A stretch of DNA of 7,772 nt, from NCBI GenBank assembly GCA_938091715.1, contig CALKMT010000021.1, positions 1-7,772 on the forward strand, in the 5' to 3' direction. A program made the translations under genes and the position numbers. Below are positions 6,573 to 7,772 of the stretch, piece after piece; the stretch's first letter is position 1; every line of letters begins with the position of its first letter. Below the pieces are notes generated by a model that had not been told where the DNA came from, did no database searches, and saw nothing but the letters and a program-made list of their open reading frames with translations. This stretch comes from an uncultured Litorivicinus sp. GTDB taxonomy: Bacteria > Pseudomonadota > Gammaproteobacteria > Pseudomonadales > Litorivicinaceae.

Positions 6573-7293
6573 ATTTCCTGTTTACGTTTTATCCGTACGA
6601 ACGTTCCTTGATCGTCACGAGAGTATTAAAGAGCAGGCACTGCGATTGGGATTTGACCCAAGCTGGATTTTTGAGCATGACGCAGATCAATTAACAACAA
6701 ATGATCATGAAAAATTTGCAGAAAAAAGTGATCTTCCGGACCGGACTAAGTCGCTTGTACTCAAACATTTTTCGGCAATGCAGCAGGTTGTAGGTAAGGA
6801 AATTCCGTACGCTTTAATACTAGAAGATGATGTGATTTTCTTCGATGATGCTCAAATCCGACTTGAGAAAATATTTTCTAATCTTAAGCCTTTATCGCCA
6901 GGGTTTCTGATTTTCTTAGGGGGTGCTGACAATAAAATTGATTCTAGATTTCTGACCTTAGATCGAGACAGTTTAGTCGAGGCAGCTATAACCACAACCG
7001 AGGCGTACATAGTTGACTACGAGGGCTGCGTGCGACGGTTAGAACACATTGAGCGCCATGGTATTGAATTGCCTTCAGATCATCAGCTGCAGATGATGGA
7101 CCCTCTCCTTGGAATTAAGCACTACAAGATAGCGGATCCGATTTGTGCTCAGGGGTCAATTACAGGGCTATTTGATACAAAGCTTGATGACAGTCGAAAA
7201 AAGCACAGTAAGAAATTCATAAAAATTCGCTATGTATATAACCGGTTCCGACGACAAGTTCTTCCGAGATTTATCCGGTCTTTCTGGAAATAG
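6559..7293 (+). CDS. Glycosyltransferase family 25 (LPS/LOS core biosynthesis)
   Basis: 244-residue GT25-family protein, the family of LOS galactosyl- and glucosyltransferases such as Neisseria LgtB/LgtE and Haemophilus Lex2B. It begins with FPVYVLSVRTFLDRHESIKEQ (residues 6-26), the usual V-x-S/N-L-x3-x-DR opening, and has YALILEDDVIF (84-94) with E89-D90-D91 as the acidic metal and donor motif. A PSDHQLQMM segment (172-180) and YKIADPICAQGSITG (189-203) match the C-terminal GT25 blocks. The segment SLVLKHFSAMQQV (65-77) occupies the place of the canonical GEIGCxxSH motif and lacks its key residues. The tail from R213 to K244 has 13 Lys/Arg and no acidic residue, suggesting attachment to the membrane surface. 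It starts at GTG 6559, overlaps the waaL-like gene by 14 bases and is AT-rich compared with the inner-core genes. The transferred sugar is unknown. Confidence 0.8.
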   Translation: MGLSEFPVYVLSVRTFLDRHESIKEQALRLGFDPSWIFEHDADQLTTNDHEKFAEKSDLPDRTKSLVLKHFSAMQQVVGKEIPYALILEDDVIFFDDAQIRLEKIFSNLKPLSPGFLIFLGGADNKIDSRFLTLDRDSLVEAAITTTEAYIVDYEGCVRRLEHIERHGIELPSDHQLQMMDPLLGIKHYKIADPICAQGSITGLFDTKLDDSRKKHSKKFIKIRYVYNRFRRQVLPRFIRSFWK

Positions 7294-7299
7294 AGCTAG

Positions 7300-7772
7300 A
7301 TGGGTTTTGTGGTTGACATAATATCCTTGGTTGATTCAACTGATAGGCATGCGGCTGCACTGGCTCAACTGGGTCAGTTTCCAGTGGCTACCGAGGTACA
7401 TAAATTCACGCGATATCCGAGCTTAAAACACCCATGCTACGATCAAAAAACTCGGCTAGAACGATTTGGTTATGATTTGCTGGCAGGTGAAATCGGATGT
7501 TTCGATTCGCATAGAAAAATTTGGGCTTTGGCAGCAAATAGAGACGTTAATACCCTCATTTTAGAAGACGACTTTCGTTTAACTGGTTCTGATTTTTTTA
7601 GCCTGCTCGCAAGCGAAGATTCAAAGGAGGCATCGATTATAAGATTGCAGGGAACTTTTGAAAAAAAATATAGTGTTCTGGAATCAAAATCTGGGTTTCA
7701 AGTTGTCTGCTTTGAAGGGCGGCCCGCAGGAACCGTTGCATATTTTATAACCCCCTTGGCAGCGAAGATCCT
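7300..7772 (+). CDS. Second glycosyltransferase family 25 gene, 3' truncated by window end
   Basis: Open reading frame from ATG 7300 to the window edge (157 full codons, no stop), six bases after the previous stop. The visible part is the N-terminal half or more of a GT25 enzyme. VVDIISLVDSTDRHAAALAQ (residues 4-23) matches the family opening. LLAGEIGCFDSHRKIWALA (60-78) is the classical GEIGCxxSHxxxW motif, and NTLILEDDFRL (84-94) carries the E-D-D acidic motif. PAGTVAYFIT (142-151) matches the family's G-T-x-A-Y-x-I/L block. Unlike the preceding GT25, this one has the complete canonical motif set, so the two are not a recent simple duplication. It is AT-rich and has an eight-A run at 7661-7668. 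No strong Shine-Dalgarno sequence precedes the ATG; an in-frame GTG at 7309 is possible but would cut into the conserved opening. Role: probable outer-core or LOS sugar addition, donor unknown. Confidence 0.85.
   Translation, partial: MGFVVDIISLVDSTDRHAAALAQLGQFPVATEVHKFTRYPSLKHPCYDQKTRLERFGYDLLAGEIGCFDSHRKIWALAANRDVNTLILEDDFRLTGSDFFSLLASEDSKEASIIRLQGTFEKKYSVLESKSGFQVVCFEGRPAGTVAYFITPLAAKI

Noticed and set aside
7294..7299. Possible terminator or promoter between the two GT25 genes
   Set aside because: Only six bases separate the genes, with no inverted repeat or T-run, so they are best read as one transcript.

Overview
The window is a tightly packed, single-strand (+) gene cluster for building the core oligosaccharide of lipopolysaccharide (LPS) or lipooligosaccharide. 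It suggests a Gram-negative proteobacterium, most likely a gammaproteobacterium. The basis is a heptosyltransferase II / heptosyltransferase I pair (waaF, waaC) followed by a WaaE-like beta-glucosyltransferase, further core glycosyltransferases and a WaaL-type ligase/polymerase. The genus cannot be fixed from this sequence. The order resembles Pseudomonas- and Oceanospirillales-type clusters, where ilvE can precede waaF. The ten-residue tail of an upstream gene at 1-33 is compatible with that but too short to prove it.

Layout: 1-33, 3' end of an upstream gene; 37-1002, WaaF; 999-1925, WaaC (GTG start); 1918-2667, WaaE/KdtX-like GT2; 2664-3431, GT2 with a C-terminal Glyco_transf_7C-like motif; 3438-4310, an atypical GT2-like enzyme (GTG start) with EGDE where a DxD motif is expected; 4310-5320, GT4 (WaaG-like class); 5301-6572, polytopic membrane protein of the WaaL/Wzy class; 6559-7293, GT25 enzyme (GTG start); 7300-7772, a second GT25 enzyme cut by the window end. 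Genes overlap by 1-20 bases or are 3-6 bases apart, so the block is almost certainly one operon with translational coupling. I see no promoter, terminator, RNA gene, insertion sequence or CRISPR array. There is no gene-free stretch longer than 6 bases.

How they work together: WaaC and WaaF add the first and second heptoses to Kdo-lipid A. The WaaE-like enzyme probably adds glucose to heptose I. The two middle GT2-type enzymes, the GT4 and the two GT25 enzymes would extend the core. The WaaL-like protein would join a polymer to the finished core in the periplasm. Sugar identities and linkages for everything after WaaF are inference.

The base composition changes along the cluster. The inner-core genes are GC-rich (hand-counted 60-base lines of about 57-68% G+C), while the distal part of the waaL-like gene and both GT25 genes contain lines of about 33-35%. 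This fits a conserved inner-core half joined to a variable, possibly horizontally exchanged, outer-core half. Overall the window is a recognisable pathway locus. The less ordinary points are the EGDE enzyme, the tandem unlike GT25 genes, the composition break and several short homopolymer tracts in glycosyltransferase genes. I found no clearly undescribed system.
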